Source of the DNA: Endobugula sp047619205
GTDB lineage: Bacteria; Pseudomonadota; Gammaproteobacteria; Pseudomonadales; Cellvibrionaceae
DNA length: 22,091 bases
Direction of reading: 5' to 3'
Assembly (NCBI GenBank): GCA_047619205.1
Contig: JBLHJR010000053.1
Location: 1 to 22,091 of the forward strand
The notes beneath the pieces are model-generated. The model saw only the letters and a program-made list of their open reading frames with translations. It was not told the origin of the DNA and ran no database searches. Position 1 is the stretch's first letter; each line of letters starts with the position of its first letter. A program made the position numbers and the translations under genes. This document shows positions 7,613 to 15,571 of this stretch, piece after piece.

Positions 7613-9802
7613 ATGAGTTTTGCTGATGATGAAGAAATCCTCCAGGACTTTTTAGTTGAAGCGGGAGAAATCTTAGAACAGTTGTCCGAACAGCTAGTTG
7701 ATCTAGAGCAACGTCCGGACGACAAAGAATTATTAAATGCTATTTTTAGAGGTTTTCATACCGTTAAAGGTGGGGCAGGTTTTTTACAGCTCAACACTAT
7801 GGTTGAATGTTGCCATGTAACCGAGAATTTGTTCGATATATTACGCAATGGTCAGCGTGGAGTGACATCCGAATTAATGGATGTGGTGTTGCAAGCATTA
7901 GATGCGGTTAATGCACAATTTGAAGCGGTGCATAAGCGTGAAGAACCACAGCCAGCCACCCCAGAATTATTAGCCACACTAGGCCGTTTAGTCGCCTGTG
8001 AAGATCTGAATGATGATAGCGAAGCTGAGGCTGTGTCAGAAGAGCCTGAGGCAGTTGAAGAGAGTGTGGTCACCGGTGCTCCCGGTGATGATATAACCGA
8101 TGGTGAATTTGAGCAATTGGTCGATGCAGTAAGTGATGCCCCTAGCGAAACGCCTAAGGAAACGACAGCGGCTACAGCAGCCCCTGCCCCAGTAGTAAAC
8201 AACGATAGTAATGAAATTTCGGATGATGAATTTGAAAAATTATTAGACCAATTACATGGCAAAGGCCAAGGCCCTACTGCCGTAATCGCTAGTGCGGCCG
8301 CCGACAATGGTAGTAATGCAAATACTGCTAATACGGCCAAAAAGCCTCCAGCAGTAGCGGCTTCAAGTGTCGATGCTAATGTAATTAATGATGATGAATT
8401 TGAAGATTTGTTAGATCAATTACATGGAAAAGGAAACGGCCCATCCGCAGCCACTGGCAAAGTGTCGACGCCTCCGCCAGCGGTAAAAGCCAGCGTAACA
8501 GCCGCAGCGGTTAGCCCTAAAGATAAATCTAAATCTAAAGCTAAAGCAACCCCAAAAGATCAGCCTAAAGCAGCGGCCCCTGTTAAAGCTTCCGCGCCTG
8601 CAGCGCCAGCGAAAGAAGCATCAGCACCTGTCGCGGAAACAACAGTAAGAGTTGATACTCAGCGCTTAGACGACATCATGAATATGGTCGGAGAATTGGT
8701 GCTAGTGCGTAATCGTTTAGTACGGCTCGGGGATGCAAGTACCAATGAAGCCTTGGGTAAGGCGGTTGCCAACTTGGATGTTGTTACCGCCGATTTGCAG
8801 ACTTCAGTGATGAAAACAAGAATGCAGCCGATTAAGAAAGTCTTCGGTCGCTTCCCAAGGGTTGTGCGTGATTTAGCGCGTAATTTGAAAAAAGAAATTA
8901 GTCTTGAGTTAGTCGGTGAAGAAACCGATTTAGATAAGAATCTAGTTGAAGCGTTAGCAGATCCATTAGTGCATTTGGTGAGAAACTCGGTTGACCACGG
9001 CATTGAAATGCCAGAAGTTCGTGTTAGCAACGGTAAAGATAAAGTCGGCCGCGTTATTTTGGCTGCTCAACAAGAAGGCGACCACATCCTATTATCCATT
9101 ACTGATGATGGTGGTGGTATGGATGCGAATAAACTGCGTGAAATTGCAGTGGCTAAAGGTCTGATGGATCAAGATGCAGCACAACGTTTATCAGATGTCG
9201 AAGCTTTTAACTTAATTTTTGCGCCAGGTTTTTCCACGAAAACAGAAATTTCCGATGTCTCTGGTAGAGGTGTAGGTATGGATGTGGTGAAAACAAAGAT
9301 TATGCAGCTCAATGGTTCTATAGAAATAGAATCGGAAATGGGCAAGGGCACAAAAATATTAATTAAAGTCCCATTAACATTAGCCATTATGCCCACTTTA
9401 ATGATTATGTTAGGTGCACAGGCGTTCGCACTTCCCTTAGTTAGCGTGAATGAAATATTCCATATGGATTTAAAAAAGGTCAACATTGTTGATGGGCAGG
9501 AGTGTATCTCTATACGAGAGCAGGCAGTGCCATTGTTTTATTTAAAAAATTGGCTGGTGGATGGTGCAGCCAATTTTGAAAAGCCCACAGAAGCCCATGT
9601 AGTCATAGTAACAGTAGGTACGCAACGGGTAGGTTTTGTGGTTGATCAGTTAATTGGTCAAGAAGAAGTCGTCATTAAACCACTAGGGAAAATGCTGCAC
9701 GGTACGCCCGGTATGGCGGGTGCAACTATTACCGGAGATGGCACCATCGCCTTGATTTTAGATGTGCCCAGTATGTTGCAACGTTATGCGGGTACTATAT
9801 AG
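7613..9802 (+). CDS. cheA: Chemotaxis histidine kinase CheA with repeated acidic linker motifs
   Basis: CheA autophosphorylates in the receptor array and passes phosphate to CheY and CheB. Domains in order: P1 phosphotransfer with H49 (FHTVKGGAGF); a long Ala/Pro/Lys-rich region (about 130-340) in place of a compact P2; P3 dimerisation (about 345-405); P4 ATPase with N458/H462, DDGGGMD (498-504) and GRGVGMD (551-557); and the CheW-like P5 at the C-terminus. The linker has three related motifs: ITDGEFEQLVD (from 161), ISDDEFEKLLDQLHGKG (from 202) and INDDEFEDLLDQLHGKG (from 258). In Vibrio the equivalent region (LID) is reported to bind ParP, which fits the parC/parP genes downstream. AAGGAG (7601-7606) is a strong ribosome site overlapping the cheZ stop. 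Confidence 0.97.
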   Translation: MSFADDEEILQDFLVEAGEILEQLSEQLVDLEQRPDDKELLNAIFRGFHTVKGGAGFLQLNTMVECCHVTENLFDILRNGQRGVTSELMDVVLQALDAVNAQFEAVHKREEPQPATPELLATLGRLVACEDLNDDSEAEAVSEEPEAVEESVVTGAPGDDITDGEFEQLVDAVSDAPSETPKETTAATAAPAPVVNNDSNEISDDEFEKLLDQLHGKGQGPTAVIASAAADNGSNANTANTAKKPPAVAASSVDANVINDDEFEDLLDQLHGKGNGPSAATGKVSTPPPAVKASVTAAAVSPKDKSKSKAKATPKDQPKAAAPVKASAPAAPAKEASAPVAETTVRVDTQRLDDIMNMVGELVLVRNRLVRLGDASTNEALGKAVANLDVVTADLQTSVMKTRMQPIKKVFGRFPRVVRDLARNLKKEISLELVGEETDLDKNLVEALADPLVHLVRNSVDHGIEMPEVRVSNGKDKVGRVILAAQQEGDHILLSITDDGGGMDANKLREIAVAKGLMDQDAAQRLSDVEAFNLIFAPGFSTKTEISDVSGRGVGMDVVKTKIMQLNGSIEIESEMGKGTKILIKVPLTLAIMPTLMIMLGAQAFALPLVSVNEIFHMDLKKVNIVDGQECISIREQAVPLFYLKNWLVDGAANFEKPTEAHVVIVTVGTQRVGFVVDQLIGQEEVVIKPLGKMLHGTPGMAGATITGDGTIALILDVPSMLQRYAGTI

Positions 9803-9822
9803 TTCAATAGTTTTTCTATAGG

Positions 9823-9863
9823 TGACAAGAAAGAGTAGTGTTTATATGGCTTTTGGCTTGTCA
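9823..9863. repeat. Short inverted repeat after cheA
   Basis: TGACAAG (9823-9829) and CTTGTCA (9857-9863) are perfectly complementary around a 27-base spacer that begins with AAAG. The ends resemble those of the 4352-4402 hairpin (GCGACAAG...CTTGTCGC), suggesting a shortened copy of the same repeat. No U-tract follows, so it is not a clear terminator. Confidence 0.4.
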
Positions 9864-9925
9864 TGTAACGATTCAACTCATATTGATGTCATAGATACTG
9901 GTATTACACGTGGTGTACGAATTAT

Positions 9926-11053
9926 ATGTCTCTAAATGTATTAATTGTTGATGACTCTACCTTTATTCAGCGTGTCCTGAAAGAAATAATTAATGACCAT
10001 CCTCAGCTCAATGTCATTGGTATTGCCTCTAATGGCAGTGAAGCAGTCGAAAAAGTAAAAAGCCTAAAGCCTGACCTCGTCACTATGGACTATGAAATGC
10101 CGATGATGGACGGTGTTACCGCTGTGCGTATCATCATGGCTGAAAATCCTTTGCCTATATTAATGCTGTCTTCAATGACTTTCTCTGGTGCTAGGATTAC
10201 TATCGATGCGTTAGAGGCTGGCGCTGCAGATTTCATGACAAAAAACTTTGGCGAGATATCCGCCAAAGGAAAAATGATAACCAAGCGTCTTTATGATACT
10301 TTACTGGCGTTAGGTGATAGTGTTTTACTTTCGCAGAAGCGTTCGCCGGCACCTTCATCGCCGACGTTTGCCTGTAAAAAATCGGTAGAAAAAAGCGTTT
10401 GCAATCCTGTATTAGTATCGTCGACTGAGTCTGGTCAGATAAAAGAAGATTCACTCAGCACGCTTAAAAAAAATATCTATGAAACTCCAAGCCGGGTAAG
10501 AATAGTCGTTATAGGGGCGTCGACAGGCGGGCCAGCTGCACTGACGCAGTTATTAAAAAAAATTCCAGCTAATTTTCCTTGTCCCATATTAATTGTTCAA
10601 CATATGCCACAAAACTTTACCTTGGCATTTGCCCAGCGCTTAAATAAACAGTGTAAAATTGTAGTGAAAGAAGCTGGTGATGGTGATAAATTAATTCCAG
10701 GTAGGGCGTTGTTAGCACCTGGAGGGCAGCAGTTAGTTATTGATAAAAAAGATGTAACCAAAATTAGAATAATAGAATCAACCAGTGATATTAACTACAA
10801 GCCTTGTGTGGACATTAGCTTTGCTTCTGTATCGAATACCTACGGGAAAAATACATTGGCTATTGTGCTAACGGGGATGGGTAGTGATGGTTGTAATGGC
10901 GCACGCTTATTAAAAGAAAAAAAATCTACCGTATGGACACAAACAGAAGATAGTTGTGTTGTCTATGGTATGCCAATGTCGGTGGATAAGGCACAGTTAT
11001 CTAATGCTTCATTGACATTAGATAAGATGGCTTATCATCTTTGTAAATTATAA
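9926..11053 (+). CDS. cheB: Chemotaxis methylesterase/deamidase CheB
   Basis: CheB removes methyl groups from (and deamidates) chemoreceptor glutamyl sites, providing adaptation feedback from CheA. The 375 residues have an N-terminal receiver with D9/D10 and phospho-acceptor D55 (MDYEMPMMDG), a linker (about 125-190), and the methylesterase domain. The catalytic triad is S199 (GASTGGP), H226 (QHMP) and D321 (GMGSDG). Length is normal for the family. No strong ribosome site precedes the ATG. The gene looks more A-rich than its neighbours and carries three A8 tracts (10466-10473, 10555-10562, 10917-10924), all in frame. It follows cheA by 123 bases and is separated from motC by a repeat-bearing gap. 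Confidence 0.96.
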   Translation: MSLNVLIVDDSTFIQRVLKEIINDHPQLNVIGIASNGSEAVEKVKSLKPDLVTMDYEMPMMDGVTAVRIIMAENPLPILMLSSMTFSGARITIDALEAGAADFMTKNFGEISAKGKMITKRLYDTLLALGDSVLLSQKRSPAPSSPTFACKKSVEKSVCNPVLVSSTESGQIKEDSLSTLKKNIYETPSRVRIVVIGASTGGPAALTQLLKKIPANFPCPILIVQHMPQNFTLAFAQRLNKQCKIVVKEAGDGDKLIPGRALLAPGGQQLVIDKKDVTKIRIIESTSDINYKPCVDISFASVSNTYGKNTLAIVLTGMGSDGCNGARLLKEKKSTVWTQTEDSCVVYGMPMSVDKAQLSNASLTLDKMAYHLCKL

Positions 11054-11126
11054 AACGTGAGATGTGAGACGTGACAAGTTAGAGGCTAAAGAAAAAAAGA
11101 TGTTTTTAAATGCTGGACGTTAACAC

Positions 11127-11241
11127 AAAAACTGCTCCTGTGTTTTCTACGCACCCCTCGTCCTAAGGGGAAAGATTAGACGCGAGACGCTTTACAACCA
11201 AAGGTCAGCAGTGAGAATTTTTTTAGCGTCTAACGTCTTAC
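11127..11241. repeat. Intergenic repeat, copy 1 (cheB-motC gap)
   Basis: The block runs from AAAACTGCTCCTGTG through a small CCCCT/AGGGG hairpin (11153-11170), then TTAGACGCGAGACGC, AAAGGTCAG, a T7 tract, and ends with AGCGTCTAACGTCTTAC. Copy 2 at 12032-12200 has the same order: AAAACTGCTGCTGCG, CCCCT...AGGGG, ACGCGAGACG, AAAAGGTCAG, T7, AGC. The ends 11175-11191 and 11225-11241 are inverted relative to each other (13 of 17). No open frame or transposase is present, so this is a short non-autonomous repeat. Further gacgtgaga-like motifs lie at 11054-11085. Confidence 0.6.
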
Positions 11242-11270
11242 TTGTAAATAGTTAATCTTCGTGAGTTGTT

Positions 11271-12017
11271 ATGAGATTTGATATGTTAAGTTTTTTAGGG
11301 GTTATTGTCGCATTTGTCGCATTGTTGGGGGGAAATTTTCTCGAAGGTGGCTCGTGGCAACAATTGCTAAATGGTCCTGCGGCACTGATTGTATTTGGCG
11401 GTACTCTCGGAGCCGCTATTTTACAAACACCAATAACTTCGTTTAAGCGCGCAGTAAAATTGTTAGCCTGGATTATTGTCCCTCCCGTTGTCGATCATGA
11501 AAAAACCATCAAAAAAATATCTAACTGGGCAAAGATTTCTCGAAAAAATGGTTTGCTGGGATTGGAGGATCAAATCAACGTAGAAAAAGACCCTTATATT
11601 ATAAAAGCGCTGAAATTACTAATCGACGAGGGTTCGCCGCAAACATTACGCAGGGTATTAGAAGCCGACCTTATATTAAGTGAACAAAGAGATCAGGATG
11701 CCGTCAAGTTTTATGCGAGCATGGGCGGGTATGCGCCCACCATCGGTATTATCGGTGCTGTCATGGGTTTGATTTATGTGATGCGTAACTTAGCGGATCC
11801 GGCGGAATTAGGTGCAGGTATTGCGGTTGCTTTTATTTCGACTATTTATGGTGTGGCGGTTGCGAACCTATTGCTATTACCGATTGCCAATAAACTCACT
11901 ATTTACATTAATGATCGATCACACTTGAAAGAATTAATTATTGAAGGCTCTATCTATGTCGCCGACGGAGAAAATCCTCGCTCCATAGAGCTGAAATTAG
12001 ATGGTTATATTAGTTAG
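11271..12017 (+). CDS. motC: Flagellar motor stator subunit MotC (MotA family)
   Basis: MotC is the A-type stator subunit that, with MotD, converts ion flow across the inner membrane into flagellar torque. The 248-residue protein has four hydrophobic segments: two near the N-terminus (LSFLGVIVAFVALLGGNFLEGG and PAALIVFGGTLGAAIL) and two after the cytoplasmic loop (PTIGIIGAVMGLIYVMR and GAGIAVAFISTIYGVAVANLLLLPI). The essential proline-rich TM3 pattern YAPTIGIIGAVMGL is present, as is the family C-terminus GENPRSIELKL. Pseudomonas homologues begin near this ATG; the next ATG (11283) would shorten it by four residues. It is in the Pseudomonas motC position, after cheB. Confidence 0.93.
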   Translation: MRFDMLSFLGVIVAFVALLGGNFLEGGSWQQLLNGPAALIVFGGTLGAAILQTPITSFKRAVKLLAWIIVPPVVDHEKTIKKISNWAKISRKNGLLGLEDQINVEKDPYIIKALKLLIDEGSPQTLRRVLEADLILSEQRDQDAVKFYASMGGYAPTIGIIGAVMGLIYVMRNLADPAELGAGIAVAFISTIYGVAVANLLLLPIANKLTIYINDRSHLKELIIEGSIYVADGENPRSIELKLDGYIS

Positions 12018-12031
12018 CTGAAGTATGAGTA

Positions 12032-12200
12032 CGAAAACTGCTGCTGCGTTTTTGCGTACCCCTAGTCGTGAGGGGTAACGCGAGACGTAAGATGCTTAAA
12101 CCTAAATGCGGCAGTAGATTCAACTGCGGTATTTAGGTTTAAACAAAAGGTCAGAGAAAGAGTTTTTTTAGCCCCTAGCGTTTAACCTCTCGCGTCTAGC
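12032..12200. repeat. Intergenic repeat, copy 2, with a strong internal hairpin (motC-motD gap)
   Basis: Same modules as copy 1 at 11127-11241, with an extra internal palindrome. TTAAACCTAAAT (12096-12107) pairs perfectly with ATTTAGGTTTAA (12131-12142), and inside it GCAGT (12111-12115) pairs with ACTGC (12123-12127) around a 7-base loop. After it come AAAAGGTCAG, a T7 tract and CTAGCGTTTAACCTCTCGCGTCTAGC. It occupies most of the 240-base gap. The transcript would fold strongly between the two stator genes, so it might affect the MotC:MotD ratio (inference). Confidence 0.6.
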
Positions 12201-12257
12201 TCTAAAAAATAAAACGTGAATTTACAAATAAATCACTTGATATGAAAAAGTAAAAAA

Positions 12258-13286
12258 ATGCTACGAAGAAAACGTTTAGACATTAATGTGAATCACGAGC
12301 GTTGGTTAATTTCCTATGCCGACTTCGTTACCTTATTGTTTGCTCTTTTTGTGGTGCTGTATTCGATTTCGCAAGTTAATGAGCATAAATATGAAGAACT
12401 GTCGAATAGTTTAAGCAAGTTGTTCCCTCATACGAACTCACCCTTAGAACAATCTGAAAAGTTATCAGCAAATAATGAAAAGTATGCCGGAAAAAATGAG
12501 GTGGCTAGAAACCCTGTCGCTAAGTTACCGCAGCTAGCCGAACAATTTACGGAAAAATTGGCGGATCTTATCGGTGATGAAACCATACAAGTATCGAGTA
12601 ATGAATGGTGGCTACAAATTGCCTTAAGTAATCGTATTTTATTCCCTCTTGGCAGTGTAAAGCCGAGTACAACAGCAGAACAAGTTTTCCTTCAAGTCGC
12701 TGATATTTTACGTGATATTAGCAACCCCATTCAAGTCGAAGGTTTTACCGATAACCTAGTCATCAACACCCAGCAATTCCCCAGTAACTGGGAGTTGTCG
12801 ACTGCACGTGCCTCCGCTATTGTTAAGCTACTGGTCACTAATGGAGTGTCACCGACGCGCTTATCGGCTATTGGTTACGGTGAATTTCAGCCGATTGCCG
12901 ATAATAGTTCTGCTGCAGGGAGAGCCCAAAACCGTCGAGTAGTACTAATGATAGGTAAATATCCGCGTCAACGCCCTAAGCTGAAGAGTGTCAACTCTTC
13001 AGCAATACCTTCTGTAGCAGCAGGGTCAACAACGGTTATGGATGTGATTAATCGTGAAAGTAGTGATGGTTCGAATATCAACAGTAGAGAGAAAAATAAT
13101 CCCAGTGTATCAAGCCCGTTATCACCGTCGTCTACTGAGGTGGATTCCACCCGCACAGTTGCTAAAAATCCCGATAGTGATAGCATCCAACCTATTACTT
13201 TAGACAATGGGGAGTATCTATTTACCAACGGTATTGAAACCCCCCGCGAGCGTTTAAAAAATACCAGCCCTCCCGCACAAGAATAA
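12258..13286 (+). CDS. motD: Flagellar motor stator subunit MotD (MotB/OmpA family)
   Basis: MotD is the B-type stator subunit anchoring the MotC/MotD complex to peptidoglycan. The 342 residues contain one membrane helix just after the N-terminus with the ion-binding aspartate D22 (SYADFVTLLFALFVVLYSIS), a periplasmic plug/linker, and an OmpA-like peptidoglycan-binding domain (about 135-235) with NWELSTARA (177-185), IGYGEFQP and AQNRRV. A Ser/Asn/Pro-rich tail of about 100 residues follows the OmpA domain, making it longer than typical MotBs (~300). The ion type (H+ or Na+) cannot be decided safely from these motifs. There is no strong ribosome site. It pairs with motC despite the 240-base repeat gap. 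Confidence 0.93.
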   Translation: MLRRKRLDINVNHERWLISYADFVTLLFALFVVLYSISQVNEHKYEELSNSLSKLFPHTNSPLEQSEKLSANNEKYAGKNEVARNPVAKLPQLAEQFTEKLADLIGDETIQVSSNEWWLQIALSNRILFPLGSVKPSTTAEQVFLQVADILRDISNPIQVEGFTDNLVINTQQFPSNWELSTARASAIVKLLVTNGVSPTRLSAIGYGEFQPIADNSSAAGRAQNRRVVLMIGKYPRQRPKLKSVNSSAIPSVAAGSTTVMDVINRESSDGSNINSREKNNPSVSSPLSPSSTEVDSTRTVAKNPDSDSIQPITLDNGEYLFTNGIETPRERLKNTSPPAQE

Positions 13287-13390
13287 GCGGCTAATAGCTC
13301 AACTTTACTAAATGAGGCATAGAATTTGCTGAATATAACGATAGTCGCCATAGAAGTGACTAAATAATGACAGTTAGTCTTCATGGTTAT

Positions 13391-13410
13391 AGAAGAGAAG
13401 AGAAGAGAAG
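13391..13410. repeat. Pentanucleotide microsatellite (AGAAG)x4 upstream of parC
   Basis: Four perfect AGAAG units lie 55 bases before the parC GTG in the motD-parC gap (13287-13465). No gene overlaps them. Simple repeats in promoter regions can change length by slippage and alter spacing, but no promoter boxes are identified here. Confidence 0.6.
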
Positions 13411-13465
13411 GACACTACTGAATTAACGGAATGTTAATAACACAACAAAAGGTGAAATAAACACC

Positions 13466-14284
13466 GTGCAAGTTTGGACAGTCGCCAATCAAAAAGGAGG
13501 AGTAGGTAAAACTACCACCTCTATCGCGCTTGCGGGCTTAGCTGCAGAGCAGGGCAAGCGTGTCTTACTGATCGACCTCGACCCGCAGGGCTCATTAACG
13601 TGTTATTTTGGCGCAAATCCCGATCACGTGCCAATCAGTGTGTTTACTTTATTCCAAGATAAATCGGTTATTTGTTTAGAAAGTATCATGCAGCTATTAT
13701 TGCCCACAGGCTTTGATGGTCTGAGCTTACTCCCCGCATCTAGCGCCCTAGCCACACTAGAGCGGTTAGCCGTAGGTAAGGGCGGCCTAGGGCTGGTTAT
13801 TAGCCACACTATTGCCCAAATAAAAGATGAATTTGACTTAGTCATTATTGACTCACCTCCTGTACTTGGCGTCTTACTGATTAACGCGCTAGCGGCCTGT
13901 GATCGTTTAATTATTCCCGTGCAAACAGAGCATCTCGCCTTAAAGGGCTTAGAGCGTATGTTACATACCTTGCGCATGCTCGATCAGTCACAGCATAGAG
14001 CACTGCGCTATGTTATTGTCCCCACCATGTTTGATCAGCGCACACAGGCGTCAGTCATCGCCTTAAAAACCATCCGTCACCAGCATGGCGTAGACGCATG
14101 GTTAAGTAAAATTCCTATTGATACTCGCTTACGAGACGCTAGCAGGGCAGGCGTGCCGCCGCATCTTTTTGACGCTAATAGCAGTGGTATTATTGCCTAT
14201 CGTAGTTTGTATCGCTGGCTATTAAAAGATCAACAAAAAAATAAGCCTCCTTATAAAAATTATCAGCAGTTAGCGAGTGTGTAA
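13466..14284 (+). CDS. parC: ParA-like ATPase ParC for chemosensory array positioning, GTG start
   Basis: ParC-type ParA ATPases bring chemosensory arrays to the old pole and distribute them at division, together with ParP. The 272 residues have the ParA signature Walker A NQKGGVGKTT (K10 and K15), LLIDLDPQG, and VIIDSPPVLG. The start is GTG at 13466, with AAGGTGA (13449-13455) 10 bases upstream. The protein begins directly MQVWTVANQKGG, as in the Pseudomonas homologue, and no N-terminal DNA-binding extension is present as in plasmid ParA proteins. The next gene starts 6 bases after its stop. The chemotaxis context makes a plasmid or chromosome partition role unlikely. The gene name follows the Vibrio system. 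Confidence 0.9.
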   Translation: MQVWTVANQKGGVGKTTTSIALAGLAAEQGKRVLLIDLDPQGSLTCYFGANPDHVPISVFTLFQDKSVICLESIMQLLLPTGFDGLSLLPASSALATLERLAVGKGGLGLVISHTIAQIKDEFDLVIIDSPPVLGVLLINALAACDRLIIPVQTEHLALKGLERMLHTLRMLDQSQHRALRYVIVPTMFDQRTQASVIALKTIRHQHGVDAWLSKIPIDTRLRDASRAGVPPHLFDANSSGIIAYRSLYRWLLKDQQKNKPPYKNYQQLASV

Positions 14285-14290
14285 GAAACA

Positions 14291-15445
14291 ATGACAACAC
14301 GAAAAAAACCGCAACAACAGCTGAATTCATACTTTACTGAGTTACTAACAGAGTTAGAAGAGCCGGTCATTAGTGAGCCAGTGGAAGCCGAGACAAAAAG
14401 TAAGGCTAGCGTTGAAAAAACGTCGTCAGCGCGTGTCCAAAAACTGGAAGCAGAAGCCAGTATTACCCCCAAGGTTCCCCCCGAGCCTCGCATAAAACGC
14501 ATAGCCGTAAGCCCTTCATCAACAAGTGTTAACGTGAATAACACTATTGTAGATAGCGTCGACACAGCCACTGTAGACACTTCAGCGCACTATCAAAGCA
14601 GTATTGTCAGCTCACAAGTTGCCAAGCCCCATATTACTGAGTCGTCTAACATCTCCAAACAATATCTCCCTCAGGTGAAGACAAGCGCAGCTCGTATAGA
14701 ACAATTACCTCTGCATAAAAACCAGGTGGTTGATGATGAACAACGGTTACAGCAGGAAAAGCTACAACGCTTATTAAGAAACCTAGCGCCGACTAAAAAT
14801 GAAATAGAGATCGAGCCAGATACACAAAAAATCATAGAAGAAAAAATACTGGGACATACAGTAGATGATGCCGATATTGATGCTTCGCTAGAAGCTATGG
14901 GACTGAATACTCCCTATCGATGGCAAGCCTTAAGTAGTGAATGGGTAGACCATGAGGGAGCGGTAAAGGCTAGACCTAATTGGGCACAAGAACGCTTCGA
15001 TATTTTGCTGATGAGTGTCAATGGCGTCAATTTAGCCGTGCCACTAGCCGCTTTAGATGCTATTTATCCTCTTGAAGAGGAGTTAACGCCTTTATTTGGT
15101 CAGGCAGAGTGGTTTATGGGGCTGCAAAAAACCTTAATAGGGAATATCAATGTTATCAACACTACACAGTTTGTTATGCCTGAACGTTATGACAAAAGCG
15201 CTGAAAATGCATTTAAGTTCAATGTTGCCATCAATGGTTCAGGATGGGGCTTAGCCGTAGACGACATCGATCAGCCTATTGCCATCAATCCTGACGATAT
15301 TCGCTGGCGTGTAAATCGCGCACAGCAACCGTGGATGGCAGGCACCGTTAAAGAGCATATGTGCGTGTTACTAGATATTCCAACTCTAGCCGAGATGTTC
15401 ACTAAAAAACATAATAGGCATGAACCAGAGCTAGCGAGTGATTAG
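14291..15445 (+). CDS. parP: ParP-like CheW-domain protein, array anchor
   Basis: This 384-residue protein has a variable, charged, low-complexity N-terminal half (about 1-200, beginning KKPQQQLNSYF) and a CheW-like domain from about residue 234 (ERFDILLMSVNGVNLAVPL) to about 370. In Vibrio, ParP has this architecture: the CheW-like (AIF) domain integrates into receptor arrays and binds CheA, and the N-terminal part contacts the ParC polarity system. The call rests on architecture plus position, 6 bases after parC and before cheW, not on sequence recognition of the N-terminal half. No strong ribosome site is seen, so translational coupling to parC is likely. Confidence 0.82.
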   Translation: MTTRKKPQQQLNSYFTELLTELEEPVISEPVEAETKSKASVEKTSSARVQKLEAEASITPKVPPEPRIKRIAVSPSSTSVNVNNTIVDSVDTATVDTSAHYQSSIVSSQVAKPHITESSNISKQYLPQVKTSAARIEQLPLHKNQVVDDEQRLQQEKLQRLLRNLAPTKNEIEIEPDTQKIIEEKILGHTVDDADIDASLEAMGLNTPYRWQALSSEWVDHEGAVKARPNWAQERFDILLMSVNGVNLAVPLAALDAIYPLEEELTPLFGQAEWFMGLQKTLIGNINVINTTQFVMPERYDKSAENAFKFNVAINGSGWGLAVDDIDQPIAINPDDIRWRVNRAQQPWMAGTVKEHMCVLLDIPTLAEMFTKKHNRHEPELASD

Positions 15446-15456
15446 GCAGGTTCTTG

Positions 15457-15479
15457 CCGCTTATGCTAATAATAAGCGG
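15457..15479 (+). other. Hairpin after the parP-like gene
   Basis: CCGCTTAT (15457-15464) and ATAAGCGG (15472-15479) form a perfect 8-bp stem with a 7-base loop, 12 bases after the upstream stop codon. It is followed by AATTAGCACGATTATTTT, a poor T-tract, so it is at best a weak terminator. A smaller hairpin CTGGC-ata-GCCAG follows at 15508-15520. Confidence 0.35.
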
Positions 15480-15523
15480 AATTAGCACGATTATTTTATG
15501 TTAATAACTGGCATAGCCAGCAG

Positions 15524-15536
15524 GGTTAACTATAGT
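15524..15536 (+). promoter_or_regulatory. Candidate promoter or regulator element upstream of cheW
   Basis: GGTTAACTATAGT is identical to the element upstream of cheZ (6759-6771), at nearly the same distance from the start codon (35 versus 33 bases). The downstream leader also shares ATTGTA. TATAGT could be a -10 box; no matching -35 is seen. It may start a separate cheW message, consistent with the hairpins just upstream. Confidence 0.35.
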
Positions 15537-15571
15537 AATAAGAGACGATTGTATTGATAGAGGATGAATAA

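Noticed and set aside
7852..8340. 162-codon minus-strand ORF inside cheA
   Set aside because: Ser/Ala-rich product of the low-complexity CheA linker read backwards; cheA in this region is clearly coding.
12968..13384. 138-codon minus-strand ORF overlapping the motD 3' end
   Set aside because: Mostly a shadow of the motD tail; no ribosome site and no family resemblance.
13466..14284. Plasmid or chromosome partition ParA
   Set aside because: No parB or parS nearby; chemotaxis genes on both sides and a directly coupled CheW-domain gene point to the array-positioning ParC.
15445..15457. Sigma-54-like GGCAGGTTCTTGC after the parP-like gene
   Set aside because: Only 9 bases separate GG and GC; sigma-54 needs 10. 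It resembles the flhA promoter by eye but the spacing is wrong.
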